Shown here: positions 53,538 to 63,379 of the stretch, piece by piece
How positions within the stretch are numbered: position 1 is the stretch's first letter
Layout of the letters: the number at the start of each line of letters is the position of its first letter
NCBI GenBank assembly: GCA_020091685.1
Contig: CM034605.1
Location: 30,612,711-30,676,710 of the forward strand
DNA from: Lutjanus erythropterus
Taxonomy: Eukaryota; Chordata; Actinopteri; Lutjaniformes; Lutjanidae
Direction: 5' to 3'
Length of the DNA stretch: 64,000 nucleotides
Notes under the pieces: generated by a model
Database searches by the model: none
The model's input: the letters and a program-made list of their open reading frames with translations, nothing else
What the model was told of the DNA's origin: nothing
Position numbers and translations under genes: made by a program

Positions 53538-53930
53538 GTTAAAGGGACAGTTCACCCATGGCAACATGGCTACCTGCTTGTCAGTGTGTCTTAAACTGAT
53601 GACACACTTCTCTTGAGTCTAGTGGCTGTAAAAAATGTTAGTCTTTAACAATAATGTATCTCTCCCATCAGATGAAAGTGAACATGAAACAGTAAAATAA
53701 AGCAGATACCTGAAAGTACAAACAGGGATGCAGGAAAAACTAAACTTCAAATCACAGAGATTCAGTCGCACATGCAATGCAAAACAATATAGTATGTGCA
53801 TTTTCTGAGATATTTTATACTGCATAGAAGAAGCAGAATACAGTGGATGGTTTGTACAGCAAGAGGTGTTACGTCCCCGTAATTTAACATTATGGGCAAA
53901 TAAAGACAATATGTAATGGGTTTATGTGCC
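53538..53930. repeat. AAAGGGACAGTTCACCC-type fragment and unknown tail
   Basis: TTAAAGGGACAGTTCACCC at 53539-53557. The following sequence shares AGATGAAAGTGAACATGAAA and CAGTAAAATAAAGCAG with 45160-45230. Confidence 0.5.
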
Positions 53931-54079
53931 CTGTATGCAACATTAATGTCCTCTGCCAGTCACATGCCTGCTAAAGACAACAACAGCAGTACTTGGGGTG
54001 AGTTTTGTCATAGTATGTCATAGTAACAGATGTTTTATACAATTTTTGTGGCTTGCAATACAAAACTTTGAATCTGTGT

Positions 54080-54240
54080 AGCTTCGGTGTCATGTGCAAA
54101 GTTCAGGCTCGTTTTGGCCCCACTCTGGAGATGGTTCATCTCAGGCATGACTCTCCACAGCTCAGCACAATAAAACTGACATTCACCCTGGTGAGGTTTG
54201 ACTTGATGCAGGCAAAACTGACAAAGGAAAAGTAGAATAG
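54080..54240 (+). repeat. dispersed repeat, copy 1 (pair with 62660)
   Basis: Shares CTCGTTTTGGCCCCACTC, GTTTGACTTGATGCAGGC and the order of blocks with 62690-62815. Probably a degraded non-autonomous DNA element. Confidence 0.6.
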
Positions 54241-54289
54241 ATATAGACACTCACCTTGTGTTGCTCAAAATGCAAAAAAAAAAAACCCA

Positions 54290-54480
54290 AAAAACCCCAT
54301 TCGACAGCAGTGACTCTTTCCAGAAATCATGACCCGGTTACTCAAGATAATCCACAGACCTTGTTGGGAGCAGTTTCATTCATCCATTCTTTCTACTGAA
54401 CTCTGAACCCACCAACTATATCACCATGCAGAAAGAAGCGTACATCTACTCATGCCAGTGCGGGATATGAACATTAATGG
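54290..54480 (+). repeat. fragment of the AAAGGGACAGTTCACCC family
   Basis: CAGAAATCATGACCCGGTTA, CTCAAGATAATCCACAGACC and TTGTTGGGAGCAGTTTCATT, the right half of the family at 52700-52800. Same sense. Confidence 0.7.
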
Positions 54481-54889
54481 CGTCCTCCTCAGCTGTGCTG
54501 CAACAATGACTACTTTTACTTTTCATACTCTAAGCCAGGGCTAGAAGAAAATATCAAAACACTCGAGCATTATGTAATTATTTTTAGTGATACTTCATCA
54601 TAAGATCGTGACAAATTCAAAGATTTGTGAAAGTTGTTAATTTTGTGTAGTTTAAACCCCCGACCACTAGACAGCAGTGTTGTCATCTATCTTCACTGTT
54701 CTGATTACATTAAAAAATCATTTTTATAACTCAGATTTTATGCATATTTTGGTGTTGTCTTTACACAATGAGTTTTCCTAAAATTAGATTTAAAAAACTA
54801 ACAATATATCACAATATATTGAATTATAACCCCTGTATCATGATGCATATCATATTGCCAGACTCTTGTGAATACACAACCCCACTCTA
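54481..54889. other. AT-rich intergenic DNA, nothing recognised
   Basis: 54650-54700 has a CCCCCGACCACTAGACAGCA stretch, unassigned. Confidence 0.55.
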
Positions 54890-55045
54890 AGTGCATTTTG
54901 CTGGTAATACTTACATATTTATACATGTAAGTATGCAGGACTTTTAGTTGTAGTGGAATATTTTCAGTGTACTTACAGAAGTAAAGGATCTGAATAGTTC
55001 TTCCACTTCTTCAGATTTGCTTTGTGTTGCTGGTTCCACCTGAAA
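54890..55045. repeat. AAGTACTT-type fish repeat fragment
   Basis: TAATACTTACATATTTATAC, AAGTATGCAGGACTTTTAG and AAAGGATCTGAATAGTTCTTC. Reverse-oriented sub-type of the copy at 4628. Confidence 0.65.
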
Positions 55046-55083
55046 AACAAAAACAAAAAAACACCACTACTTAAATATACAGC

Positions 55084-55086
<3 letters not shown>

Positions 55087-55142
<56 letters not shown>
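55087..55142. repeat. (TG)n microsatellite
   Basis: Pure TG array of about 28 units. Confidence 0.97.
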
Positions 55143-55146
<4 letters not shown>

Positions 55147-55299
55147 ATAATCACATGTTGCTATGGAGATGTAAACACAAAGACAGGTTAGCTGCTTTCA
55201 GAGTTTGTTTGTTTGACTCTATGGCTGTATATGCTCTAATCACATCCTGCATGTTGTTTTAGTGGCCAGTGGCTATCAGTCACACACACTGTGAACAAA

Positions 55300-55309
55300 C
55301 TGTGTGTGT

Positions 55310-55350
<41 letters not shown>
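55300..55350. repeat. (TG)n microsatellite
   Basis: TG array with one TATG interruption. Confidence 0.96.
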
Positions 55351-55351
<1 letters not shown>

Positions 55352-56092
55352 CTGCAGCCAATCTCTTAAAAAAGCAAACGTTGCTAATTCCTCGTCGTTC
55401 TCTATTACCTCAGATGTGTCCCTGGAGACGAGCAACACTGACGGATGGATGGAGAGCGTGTGTGTTTGCAACTCTGTGTGTGTGTGTGCGTGTTAAAGGT
55501 GTGTGTCTTTGCAAAGTGCTGATGGATTATGGGAAACCCTCTGGATGGTATCAAACCAAAGACTCAACAACAGCTCAACACCTCGACAGCCCAAACAGAG
55601 CGAGTCCCAATCTGAGAGCAACTGTATCTGTAGTTTGTTTTAGTCTGCTTCACAGCCCAGACGGGTGGAGTTACAGCGACCAGGAGTTCTCTGATAGTCA
55701 CTCATTAAGTATCTACTATTTTAGGCTGCGTTCAGCTTGAATCAGCGATTGTTTTGCTCTTAAATCAACGGCTTTTTCTTCTTTTGGTTTAGTTCAGTTT
55801 GTCCAGATGAGAACAAATAGAGTGCTACTTTCAACTGCAACTCGTAAATTTGAGTTTCCACTTAGCAGAAGGGTCCAGACCCCGTGGTTCTGGGAAAAAC
55901 AGAGCTGTCCCCCTCATTTTATCATTGTAAGCATAACTATTTAATTTTAAATATTAAAATGATATACATTGAAAGCACATGTGCTATTTATAGATACATT
56001 GCTTTTTAAGTTTAGAAATGACGTGTTTTTTTCTGTTTGGAGGCTTTTTATTTGAGCATTTTGGTACAATTCTTACCACAATCCAGTATAAG
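55351..56092. other. intergenic DNA, no gene seen
   Basis: 55351-55740 can be read as an open frame continuing from the TG array, but without family features. Confidence 0.55.
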
Positions 56093-56149
56093 TATCTATC
56101 TGTCTATCTATCTATCTGTCTGTCTATCTGTCTGTCTGTCTGTCTGTCT
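56093..56149. repeat. (TATC)n(TGTC)n microsatellite
   Basis: Mixed TATC and TGTC tetranucleotides, about 14 units. Confidence 0.96.
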
Positions 56150-56399
56150 AAAAGTGAATTAATCTGCTGCTGAAAATAGTTCCCAACAAATGTACTATTG
56201 AATACACAGATTTCTTGTATATGAATAGCAAAAAAACAGTTCCTCTTACATTTACCACACACTGTGTACTGTTACTCTGTAGTTACTGAACATATGCATG
56301 AAAAATGAGAACCACGCCCACTCGTTCTAGCCCCACCCCCACTCCTCTCCATATTCCGACTCCAGCCAGTTTTTCAGCCTCTGCAGAGCTGCTTCTCGA
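56150..56399. other. intergenic DNA, nothing recognised
   Basis: No gene. Confidence 0.6.
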
Positions 56400-56675
56400 A
56401 AACCACAGAAGAAGAAGAAGACTGGTACAGTGGCCGCCACCGCCGCCGCCGCCGCCGTGTTGACCTGTGACCCTGTTGATTTGCTGCGTGGTGTTTATGA
56501 ACAGGAAGAGAAACTTAAGTGAATTTAATAGCAGGACTGGGAATAGATGGAATAAAATGGCCCTCATCAATATTGATGCTGTTCTGTTAATTAGACTTCA
56601 CATCTCCGACTCACAGAAACACACTGAGGGCACTGTGATTGGACTGCCGCCCGCCACCGCCGCCTCACTGCGAAT
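56400..56675. promoter_or_regulatory. candidate conserved non-coding element
   Basis: Starts with a (CCG)n run (56433-56458), then GTTTATGAACAGGAAGAG, GAATTTAATAGCAGGACTGG, GGAATAGATGGAATAAAATG, CCTCATCAATATTGATGCTG (palindromic ATCAATATTGAT) and CTGTTAATTAGACTTCACA, and closes with a second CCGCCACCGCCGCC run. The AT-rich core, full of homeodomain/GATA/SOX-like words and bounded by CpG-rich ends, makes this one of the best enhancer-like segments here. Confidence 0.45.
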
Positions 56676-57060
56676 GTGTGTGTGTGTGTGTCAGGACAGA
56701 CTGAGGGCACCAAGCATTGGACAACAGCCACTGTGTGTGTGTGTGTGTGTGAAGCTGTGTGTGTTTGTAAGTGTGAATGTGTTTGTGTTTGTGTGTGAAA
56801 TCCTCGACACACTGTAGCTAATAAGGAGGTTTCTCTGCGTGTGTGTGTGTGTGGAAATAAGTCAGTGTGTACATGCTTGTGACTGTGTGTGTGTGTGTGT
56901 GTCCATCGTTGAATGAATCCAGCCAGGTCCATCTGTTTGGCAGGAGACATGAATGTGAGGCCATCTGTGCTCTCACAGTGTGTGTGTTTGCGTGTGTGTG
57001 TGTGTGTGTTGGCCCTGAGGTGCAGTGTGTAAGAGGCAGAGGTGATAAGAGCATACATAG

Positions 57061-57113
<53 letters not shown>

Positions 57114-57184
57114 GAGTGATCCCAGCTTGTCCTGTATGAGAAGTGAGAACTTTGGCGTTGTTTCACCCGGAGTTGTAGTTAATG

Positions 57185-57220
<36 letters not shown>
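56676..57220. repeat. TG/CA microsatellite cluster
   Basis: TG arrays at 56676-56692, 56730-56752, 56837-56852, 56884-56902, 56994-57010 and 57187-57218, and a CA array at 57062-57109. Short non-repetitive pieces lie between. A 191-codon - strand frame through it is not a gene. Confidence 0.93.
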
Positions 57221-57334
57221 TGACAGCTGATGCTCACTGCTACACACTCCAGGACCAGAAGAAGAAGAAGATCCAGCAGGATGTCGTGTAGTTTTGCAGT
57301 TTGGAGAGCAGGTGTGTGTGTTTACAACAGTTTT

Positions 57335-57545
57335 AATGGGAGGTCAAGAAACTGAAGTAAAGAAGTATTCGGATTCTTTGCTGCAGTACAAGTCCAAATA
57401 TCAGACTGTAAAAGTCCTGCATTTGAAAAAGTAAATATATGCAAGCAAAATGCACTTGTACATGTTGCAGCAAAATGTTCCCTGTTAGTGTTTTTTTTTT
57501 TGTTATATCTGATGTTGTTGGATTGAGCTGTCCTGTTAAAAAATG
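57335..57545. repeat. AAGTACTT-type fish repeat fragment
   Basis: AACTGAAGTAAAGAAGTATTC, CAGTACAAGTCCAAATATCA and GTAAAAGTCCTGCATTTG. Same sub-type as 4628. Confidence 0.7.
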
Positions 57546-57834
57546 AATATGTTGACACAAAGATGTTCAGAATAGTTTCACAAGTGAGTGATTATTTGAA
57601 GTTGTTTATTAAACATTCACATTTAGACATGTTTCATCCTCCACAATGTGCTAATAATGGTCTGTCATCACTTAAGAAGAAGAGCGTTCCCTTATTAGTT
57701 CCACTTGGGGGAAATTCATATTTTTTCACTTCATTGTTAATTATTTATACACACATAGGCTTAAATACACACATGCACATTCAGTTTTTTTGTGGGAAAG
57801 GTGGTAAAATGATGGATGCTGCCCTGAAACAGGC
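57546..57834. other. AT-rich intergenic DNA, nothing recognised
   Basis: No gene. Confidence 0.6.
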
Positions 57835-57990
57835 GCCTTGAGCAGTTGGTGGTTCGGTGCCTTGCTCGAGGGCACCTTGGCAGTGCCCAGGAGGTGAACT
57901 GGCAGCTCTCCAGTGGCCAATCAATGCCGCACTTTTTGGTCCGAGCTGAACTCAAACAGTCTGTCCTCCGGTCCCCAATCATTTTGCGAA
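57835..57990 (+). mobile_element. interspersed repeat fragment (CGGTGCCTTGCTCGAGGGCA)
   Basis: CGGTGCCTTGCTCGAGGGCA then CCTTGGCAGTGCCCAGGAGG and GTGAACTGGCAGCTCTCCAG. I know this block from fish repeats, where it usually lies near the end of an element. Class uncertain. Confidence 0.55.
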
Positions 57991-58071
57991 TATTTGTAGT
58001 TATTTGCATTACTAGTCTCACAAAGCCACACCTCTCTGGCTCCACACTTACACATTCTGCTATCAGAATTT

Positions 58072-58090
58072 AAAAAAAAAAAAAAAAAAA
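58072..58090. repeat. poly(A) run
   Basis: 19 A. No element with clear edges precedes it. Confidence 0.9.
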
Positions 58091-58394
58091 GCCCTGCCTT
58101 GTTTGCATTTTTTAAACCTATTACAAACATCTTGGGTGGATTACATCACTGCCAAAGACGCTGTTAGCTTGTTTACATTAGCATCCCAGATGCTAATTTG
58201 CCTTTTTCAGCTCCTGGGTTGCAGCTCGGAGGTTGTTCTTGTTGTCTGGGGAGTTGAAACATGCGGTCCTCCTGTCTCTCTTTCTCCCCTCTTCTCTGTA
58301 TGTTCACAGGTAACTTTAAAGTACTCTTCTCCTGTGGTTAGCAACCAGCATGGACAGAGAGACTAATTAGCATACAGTTAACAGTCAAGTGAGG
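58091..58394. other. intergenic DNA, nothing recognised
   Basis: No gene. Confidence 0.6.
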
Positions 58395-58870
58395 TTGGCT
58401 TCTCGCTACTGCAAACAGGTCGCGAAGCAAGAGTGAAGATAAATCTGTTTTTTTTTTCCCAAAAGTTGAAAGAAAAAAAAAACAGATCAGAGCTCTCCTC
58501 TTGCTGGTAAATTTGTCCATGGTTCCTTCATGGGTCACAAACCCACTTTTTTTTTTATCCCAAAACTTTTAAAAACAAACTCTGAGCTCTCCTCATGACA
58601 GTAAACAGGTCCACAGCTCTTCCATACATCACCTCTGCAGACAGGTTGAGAAGCGGGAGTGAAGATAAATCCACTTTTTTTTAGTTCCAAAACTTTCAAA
58701 AACAAACTCCGAGCTCTCCTCTCAGGGTAAACAGGTCCACAGCTCCTCCACAGGTCACTTCTGCAGACAGGTTTTAAAAGCAGGAGTGAAGATAAATCCA
58801 CTTTTTAATGCCAGAAATTTGAGACATAAACTCTGAGCTCTCCTCCTGAGAGTAAAGTTGGCATCGGAGC
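58395..58870 (+). repeat. about 127-bp tandem repeat, 3.5-4 copies
   Basis: GAAGATAAATCCACTTTTTT heads at about 58433, 58535 (partial), 58662 and 58789. Each is followed by CCAAAACTTT-like, AAACTCTGAGCTCTCCTC and GTAAACAGGTCCACAGCTC parts. Between the last three copies the spacing is 127 bp; the first interval is shorter. Confidence 0.88.
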
Positions 58871-59384
58871 AAAATCAGTGTGCCTCTGGTGTTTCTTCCT
58901 CCAGAAGCTCCAGTCTGTCCTCAACTCTCTCCTCCAAAACTTCCCATCTCTCAGCAGCTGTCCATTTCACAGCACTTCCTGAAAGCCATCAAAGTACATC
59001 TGAATTATAAAGGAAACCTTATACTGGATAGTTTTAGGAGATGTACCAGCATGTTCAAATAAAAAAAACAAAAACAGAAAGAAATAAAATAGTATTTTGG
59101 TATGAAAACCAGCCTTTTTAATGTAATCAAGTACCCTGTATCATAAATACGTCTCACATCTGTAACAGAGCAAACAGCTTGAAAATTTGTCAGAAATTCA
59201 GTGAGTTATGATGATTTTCATCAAGGACAGACCTCCTGCCTCCGTAGGAATACATGCATTAGGAGACGTGGCTGCCCCATACCAAGATGGTGGCTGTTTC
59301 ATGCGCAAGATTCACCCACAAGGTAATGGACCAAACAAAATGAAATGAAAAAATACTTGCCACTAAGATGTATTGGAGTGAAAG
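58871..59384. other. intergenic DNA, no gene seen
   Basis: 59220-59330 resembles a degraded fish repeat (CCATACCAAGATGGTGGCTG), unassigned. Confidence 0.5.
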
Positions 59385-59570
59385 CAGAAAGTACTCAAGT
59401 ACTTGAGTGAATGTACTTAGTTACATTCCAGCACTGAAAAGGTTCTTAGATTCTTTACTTGAGTAAAAGTAGTAAAACCACAAGAAAATATTCAAAGCAG
59501 ATGACCTGCATTAAAATTTGACCAAAGTAAAAAAATTGCAGGTGTTTCATCATCAGCAAAATAAAAGTGC
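59385..59570. repeat. AAGTACTT-type fish repeat, head-to-head pair
   Basis: GTACTCAAGTACTTGAGTGA, ATGTACTTAGTTACATTCCA and CAGCACTG close one piece in reverse. The next starts at 59450 with TTCTTTACTTGAGTAAAAGT. Confidence 0.7.
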
Positions 59571-60639
59571 CTCATTATACAGAGTGGCCTCTGTAAATGT
59601 TTAAGACCCTGTCACCTGCAAAAACCCAAAATTATTTTCATTTTCATGTTCAAAGTTCTTTGTGTCTACAACATCTGAGCAGCTACAGGACGGTGAAGTT
59701 AAAGGAAAGGTCATAATGACAGTTAATAACAAGATGAAGAGGATTAACTGCAGGTTTTTGTTGCCAACAACAATTAAAGAGTCAGTGGGTTCTTAAACAG
59801 GATTTTAATGAGAAAAAAAAACATAATTTAATATTTAAACGTGGGTGGATACTGGCGATATCCATGGAAACTGGTGAAGGTTAATGAAGGGGTGTCGATA
59901 TTTTAATATTTTTTTGTCTGCATAATCGAACAAATGTGTAGGATGCATATAGGTTTAGGTATGCACACGTTTAATAAATAAAATGTTTTTATTTATTTTT
60001 CCCTGTCATTGTTGTTTGCAGTAGGTGGTTTGTGCACGTGTATGTTTGTCATTTTGTCCCTTTGTCATGGTAAAAATGGTAAAAAAATTAAATTGCAGGT
60101 CTGTAATGAAAGTTAGACTCAGGTAAACAGACCGTTCACACACAGAATGAAACACAACAGGCTGCTGGTCATAGTGGATGGGAGCTTGTGGCGCCACACA
60201 GCACGCGCTCGCTGAACTGCTGAGGTTTAAAAAGCGCCCAGTAAAGAACAGTAACATTAACTATGATCAACAGCTCTGCTAAACGTGGAGGGCTGAACTA
60301 GAGGCTTGGTATCCAGGATGTATTCACTCTTAAATTCTGTTTGCAAACCTCTGGCAGTCAGTCAGATCTGGAGTAGGGATCTTGGCTGTTCTGTGGGTGA
60401 CATTCGCTGGTCAACAGTCTGGATGGTGCTTCCAAAAATCCAAACCACAAAATGAAACACTTCAGATTTCTGCAGAGGAGGTATCTCCATTTGATGAGGC
60501 TCAAAGCGTCTCTCAACAGCGGTCATGCATTTTTGGGAAGTTTATTTATTTCATATTAGAGTGCAATATTGTCCTAAGCTGCTACCATTGAATGATACCA
60601 CCTCTATACTGCTCTACAAAGGAAAGAGAGAGCAACTTT
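59571..60639. other. AT-rich intergenic DNA, no gene seen
   Basis: 60180-60235 is GC-richer (GGCGCCACACAGCACGCGCT). No exon. No repeats assigned. Confidence 0.55.
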
Positions 60640-60960
60640 TTTGTCAAAAATTAGTTAATGACGTCCTGAAATGTCTCATTTTACTCACAACAACAAGATA
60701 TTCAGTTTACTGTCAGAGAGGAGCGAAGAAACAAGAAAATATTCACATTTAAGAAACTGAAATCAGAGAATTTTGACCTTTTTTTTAATTAAAAATGACT
60801 CAGAACGATTAACTGTCTTTCCACAAGTCTTTCCTGTAATGATTATTTTCATTATCAATCAGTCTGTCGACCATTTTCTCCATCAATCAATCAATCAATC
60901 AGTTGTTTGGTCCAAAAAACGTCAGAAGAGCCCAAGATGACATTTTGATTGTTCCCATGA
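60640..60960. mobile_element. two GGGCTGCAAC-type MITE pieces
   Basis: 60655-60790 has GACGTCCTGAAATGTCTCAT and CAGAGAGGAGCGAAGAAACA, the same blocks as 15200-15300. 60838-60945 restarts with TAATGATTATTTTCATTATC and a (ATCA)n run, then GTTTGGTCCAAAAAACGTCA. Both lie on the + strand, as partial copies in tandem. Confidence 0.7.
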
Positions 60961-61604
60961 TGACAAAAGTCACCTGATGTTTGCACGTCAAATTACACAA
61001 AGATAAAGAACGCAAAATCTGTAGGGAGAGTGTATATTTTTGGAACAAATGTTCTTCAGAGCTTTTTGTTTTTGTGATAACAGGCTGACACATGGGATTT
61101 TTTGGGTTATGGAATAATGTGAAGTCTCTGGGAGGAGTCCAGGAGTATCTGAGGGTGTCGTCACCTTTTTAAAACGAGCTGAACTTTGTAAAAGAGTCCT
61201 GATTTTTGTCGTCTGTCACACTGTTCAAAGGTGCAATGTTTCCATTTGAACGTTCCTGCCGTTTCACACTCTAACACTGATCGACAGAAGCTGGCAGACA
61301 TGGATGTAAATGAAGCTCGATTTAAAGGATAAAAACACAGCTTCTCGAATTCAACAGTTTGGATGCAAACAGAGAAAGACAGAGTGTAAACAGAAACTGT
61401 TGTTTGTTTACAGCAAAACTCACCAGGGAGCTTTAAGGCTGCAGCCTCGACTCACACAATCTCTTTATGTTGTGACTTGTTTTGTCGATATTTTGTTTGT
61501 TTGGTTTGATTCTTCTTCTTCTCTGTTTGTGCAGAGCACTGTGTCATGTTTCAGCGCAGATAAACATTACCATGTGACTGAGGAGGAGAACATGAAGACA
61601 GGTT
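60961..61604. other. intergenic DNA, no gene seen
   Basis: No repeats assigned. Confidence 0.6.
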
Positions 61605-61780
61605 AACGTGAGAGAGGAGGAGCAAAACGATGGAGAGGAATGAGGAGGAGGTGAGGAAGAGGAGGGCGAGGAGACGGGAGGAGCAGAGCAGAGCGAGATG
61701 ATGAATAAAGAGAAAGAAAGAAGACGAAGAAAAGTAGAAGTTTGGAGAGGAGGAGGAAAAAAGATGAAGGAGACAAATTG
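61605..61780 (+). repeat. GA-rich tract
   Basis: Purine-rich mixture of GAGGAGG and AGAAAG words. Confidence 0.85.
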
Positions 61781-61828
61781 ATTTGTGGAGGTCAGCCAAG
61801 TTCAACAGCTTAAACCTGGAGAGACTTC

Positions 61829-61919
<91 letters not shown>
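61829..61919. repeat. (CA)n microsatellite
   Basis: Pure CA array of about 45 units, the longest uninterrupted one apart from that at the window start. Confidence 0.97.
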
Positions 61920-61933
61920 CTGGCAGGCCAGGA

Positions 61934-61957
61934 ATAATAAACGCTCTCAGAGTTTAT
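61934..61957. other. short near-palindrome
   Basis: AATAAACGCTCTCAGAG followed by TTTATT. Arms of 10-11 bases, adjacent to the CA array, within a single-copy stretch (61925-62010). Confidence 0.5.
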
Positions 61958-62015
61958 TTTCTCAGTGATCGGAGCTGAAGGAAGATTTGGACGAACATCC
62001 ACATGACCCGCAGGA

Positions 62016-62021
62016 GTGTGT

Positions 62022-62052
<31 letters not shown>
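62016..62052. repeat. (TG)n microsatellite
   Basis: TG array with one TATG interruption, opposite in sense to 61829-61919. Confidence 0.95.
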
Positions 62053-62053
<1 letters not shown>

Positions 62054-62659
62054 TGAATAAACACACACTCAGAAGGTAACATACACACACAGGAACAGCT
62101 GGTAACACACTGTGCAGCTGCACACTCTCATATCAACACATTATATTTAAATGACACAAAGAAAATCAAAGTGTGTTCAGGTGTGTGTGTGTGTGTGTTC
62201 TTGGTTCCTGGTTCCTCCAACAAGACTGTCAAAGTTGAGAAACCTCCTGCCATCGCCATGAAGCAAGGCAGCTTCGAGCTGCAGGGGTCCTTCTTCCTAA
62301 ATATTTTAGATAAACGCTGCAGCTTGAAGTGGACATGGCTGTTTCTATTATTATCTATTGTTATCTATTATTAGTTATTCTTAAAATCCACCACTGGGTT
62401 GGATTCATTCAAATTACGGGGGAGCTGAGGAGCTCAGCTCGGACGTGGGCTCCCCTGAAAGCCTACTTTGAGACATCTAGAGGGAGCTCTAAAACATCAA
62501 GTTCCTGAAATAAATAATTTTTAAAAAGTGAAAAGTAAAAACGTGTCAGTGTTTATTCACACAGTATATTCCCCACATATATCTCTACAATTAAACATAA
62601 TGCTGACACAGAGTAGAGGACATCAACAGGGGGAGAAGAGGAGGCTCGTCACGGGTCGG
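62053..62659. other. intergenic DNA, no gene seen
   Basis: 62180-62199 short TG array. 62255-62330 is GC-richer (AAGGCAGCTTCGAGCTGCAG) without a supported exon. Confidence 0.55.
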
Positions 62660-62820
62660 CTGCAGCCGGCGAGACGTCATTGCGTGGAGGTGGGTTGAGC
62701 TCGCTTTGGCCCCCTGCTCCAGAGTAGGTCCATCTTGAGCACAGTACGGCGTGATATAAGTGGTAATGGAAATGCACATCAGCACGGCGCAGTTTGACTT
62801 GGTGCGGCCAAAAGCGCCAA
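62660..62820 (+). repeat. dispersed repeat, copy 2 (pair with 54080)
   Basis: CTCGCTTTGGCCCCCTGCTC, CAGTTTGACTTGGTGCGGCC and AGCGCCAATGGAAAAGCTC. See 54080-54240. Confidence 0.6.
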
Positions 62821-63024
62821 TGGAAAAGCTCCAGATGTGTGTGTGACTCTTAGCCCACAGCTAACTCTGGGTTATACCCTTTTGGGGTTGCAAGATCATA
62901 TCTGGGAGATAATCTTGTAGCAGTACTCCTGGCCTGAGATCAGTTATTTAGTTTCATGTTCAAAGTCTTGCAGTCTATATTTGGCATCAGTTGTTGAAAC
63001 AATTAAAGTGAAATTTTTGATAAA
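62821..63024. other. intergenic DNA, nothing recognised
   Basis: Spacer before the SINE. Confidence 0.55.
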
Positions 63025-63379
63025 GGCGGCACGGCGGTGCAGTGGTTAGCACTGCCGCCTCACAGCAAGAAGGTCCTAAGTTCGATCCCCTGGCTTGCTG
63101 GGGCGGGGCCTTTCTGTGCGGAGTTTGCATGTTCTCCCTGTGTTTGCGTGGGTTCTCTCGCAGTCCAAAGACATGCATGCTAGGTTAATTGGTGACTCTA
63201 AATTGCCCGTAGGTGTGAATATGAGTGTGAGTGGTTGTCTGTCTATGTGTCAGCCCTGCGATGAACTGGTGACTTGTCCAGGGTGAACCCTGCCTCTCAC
63301 CCAGTGTCAGCTGGGATAGACTCCAGCAGCCTTCCCTTCCGGAATAAGCAGTTACAGAAAATGAATGAATGAATGAATA
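63025..63379 (+). mobile_element. tRNA-headed SINE, copy 2 (+ strand)
   Basis: Head GGCGGCACGGCGGTGCAGTG (A-box CGGTGCAGTGG), B-box AGTTCGATCCC at 63079-63089, body CGGAGTTTGCATGTTCTCCC and CTAAATTGCCCGTAGGTGTG, end TTACAGAAAATGAATGAATG with a (TGAA)n tail. Homologous along its length to the - strand copy at 40667-41033. Flanking AATTTTTGATAAAG and ATATTTCATAAAATG may be a decayed target duplication. It lacks about 15 bp relative to copy 1 near 63160. Confidence 0.9.

Noticed and set aside
58072-58090. Poly(A) run as the tail of a processed pseudogene or LINE
   Set aside because: No gene-like or LINE-like sequence precedes it and no target duplication was found.
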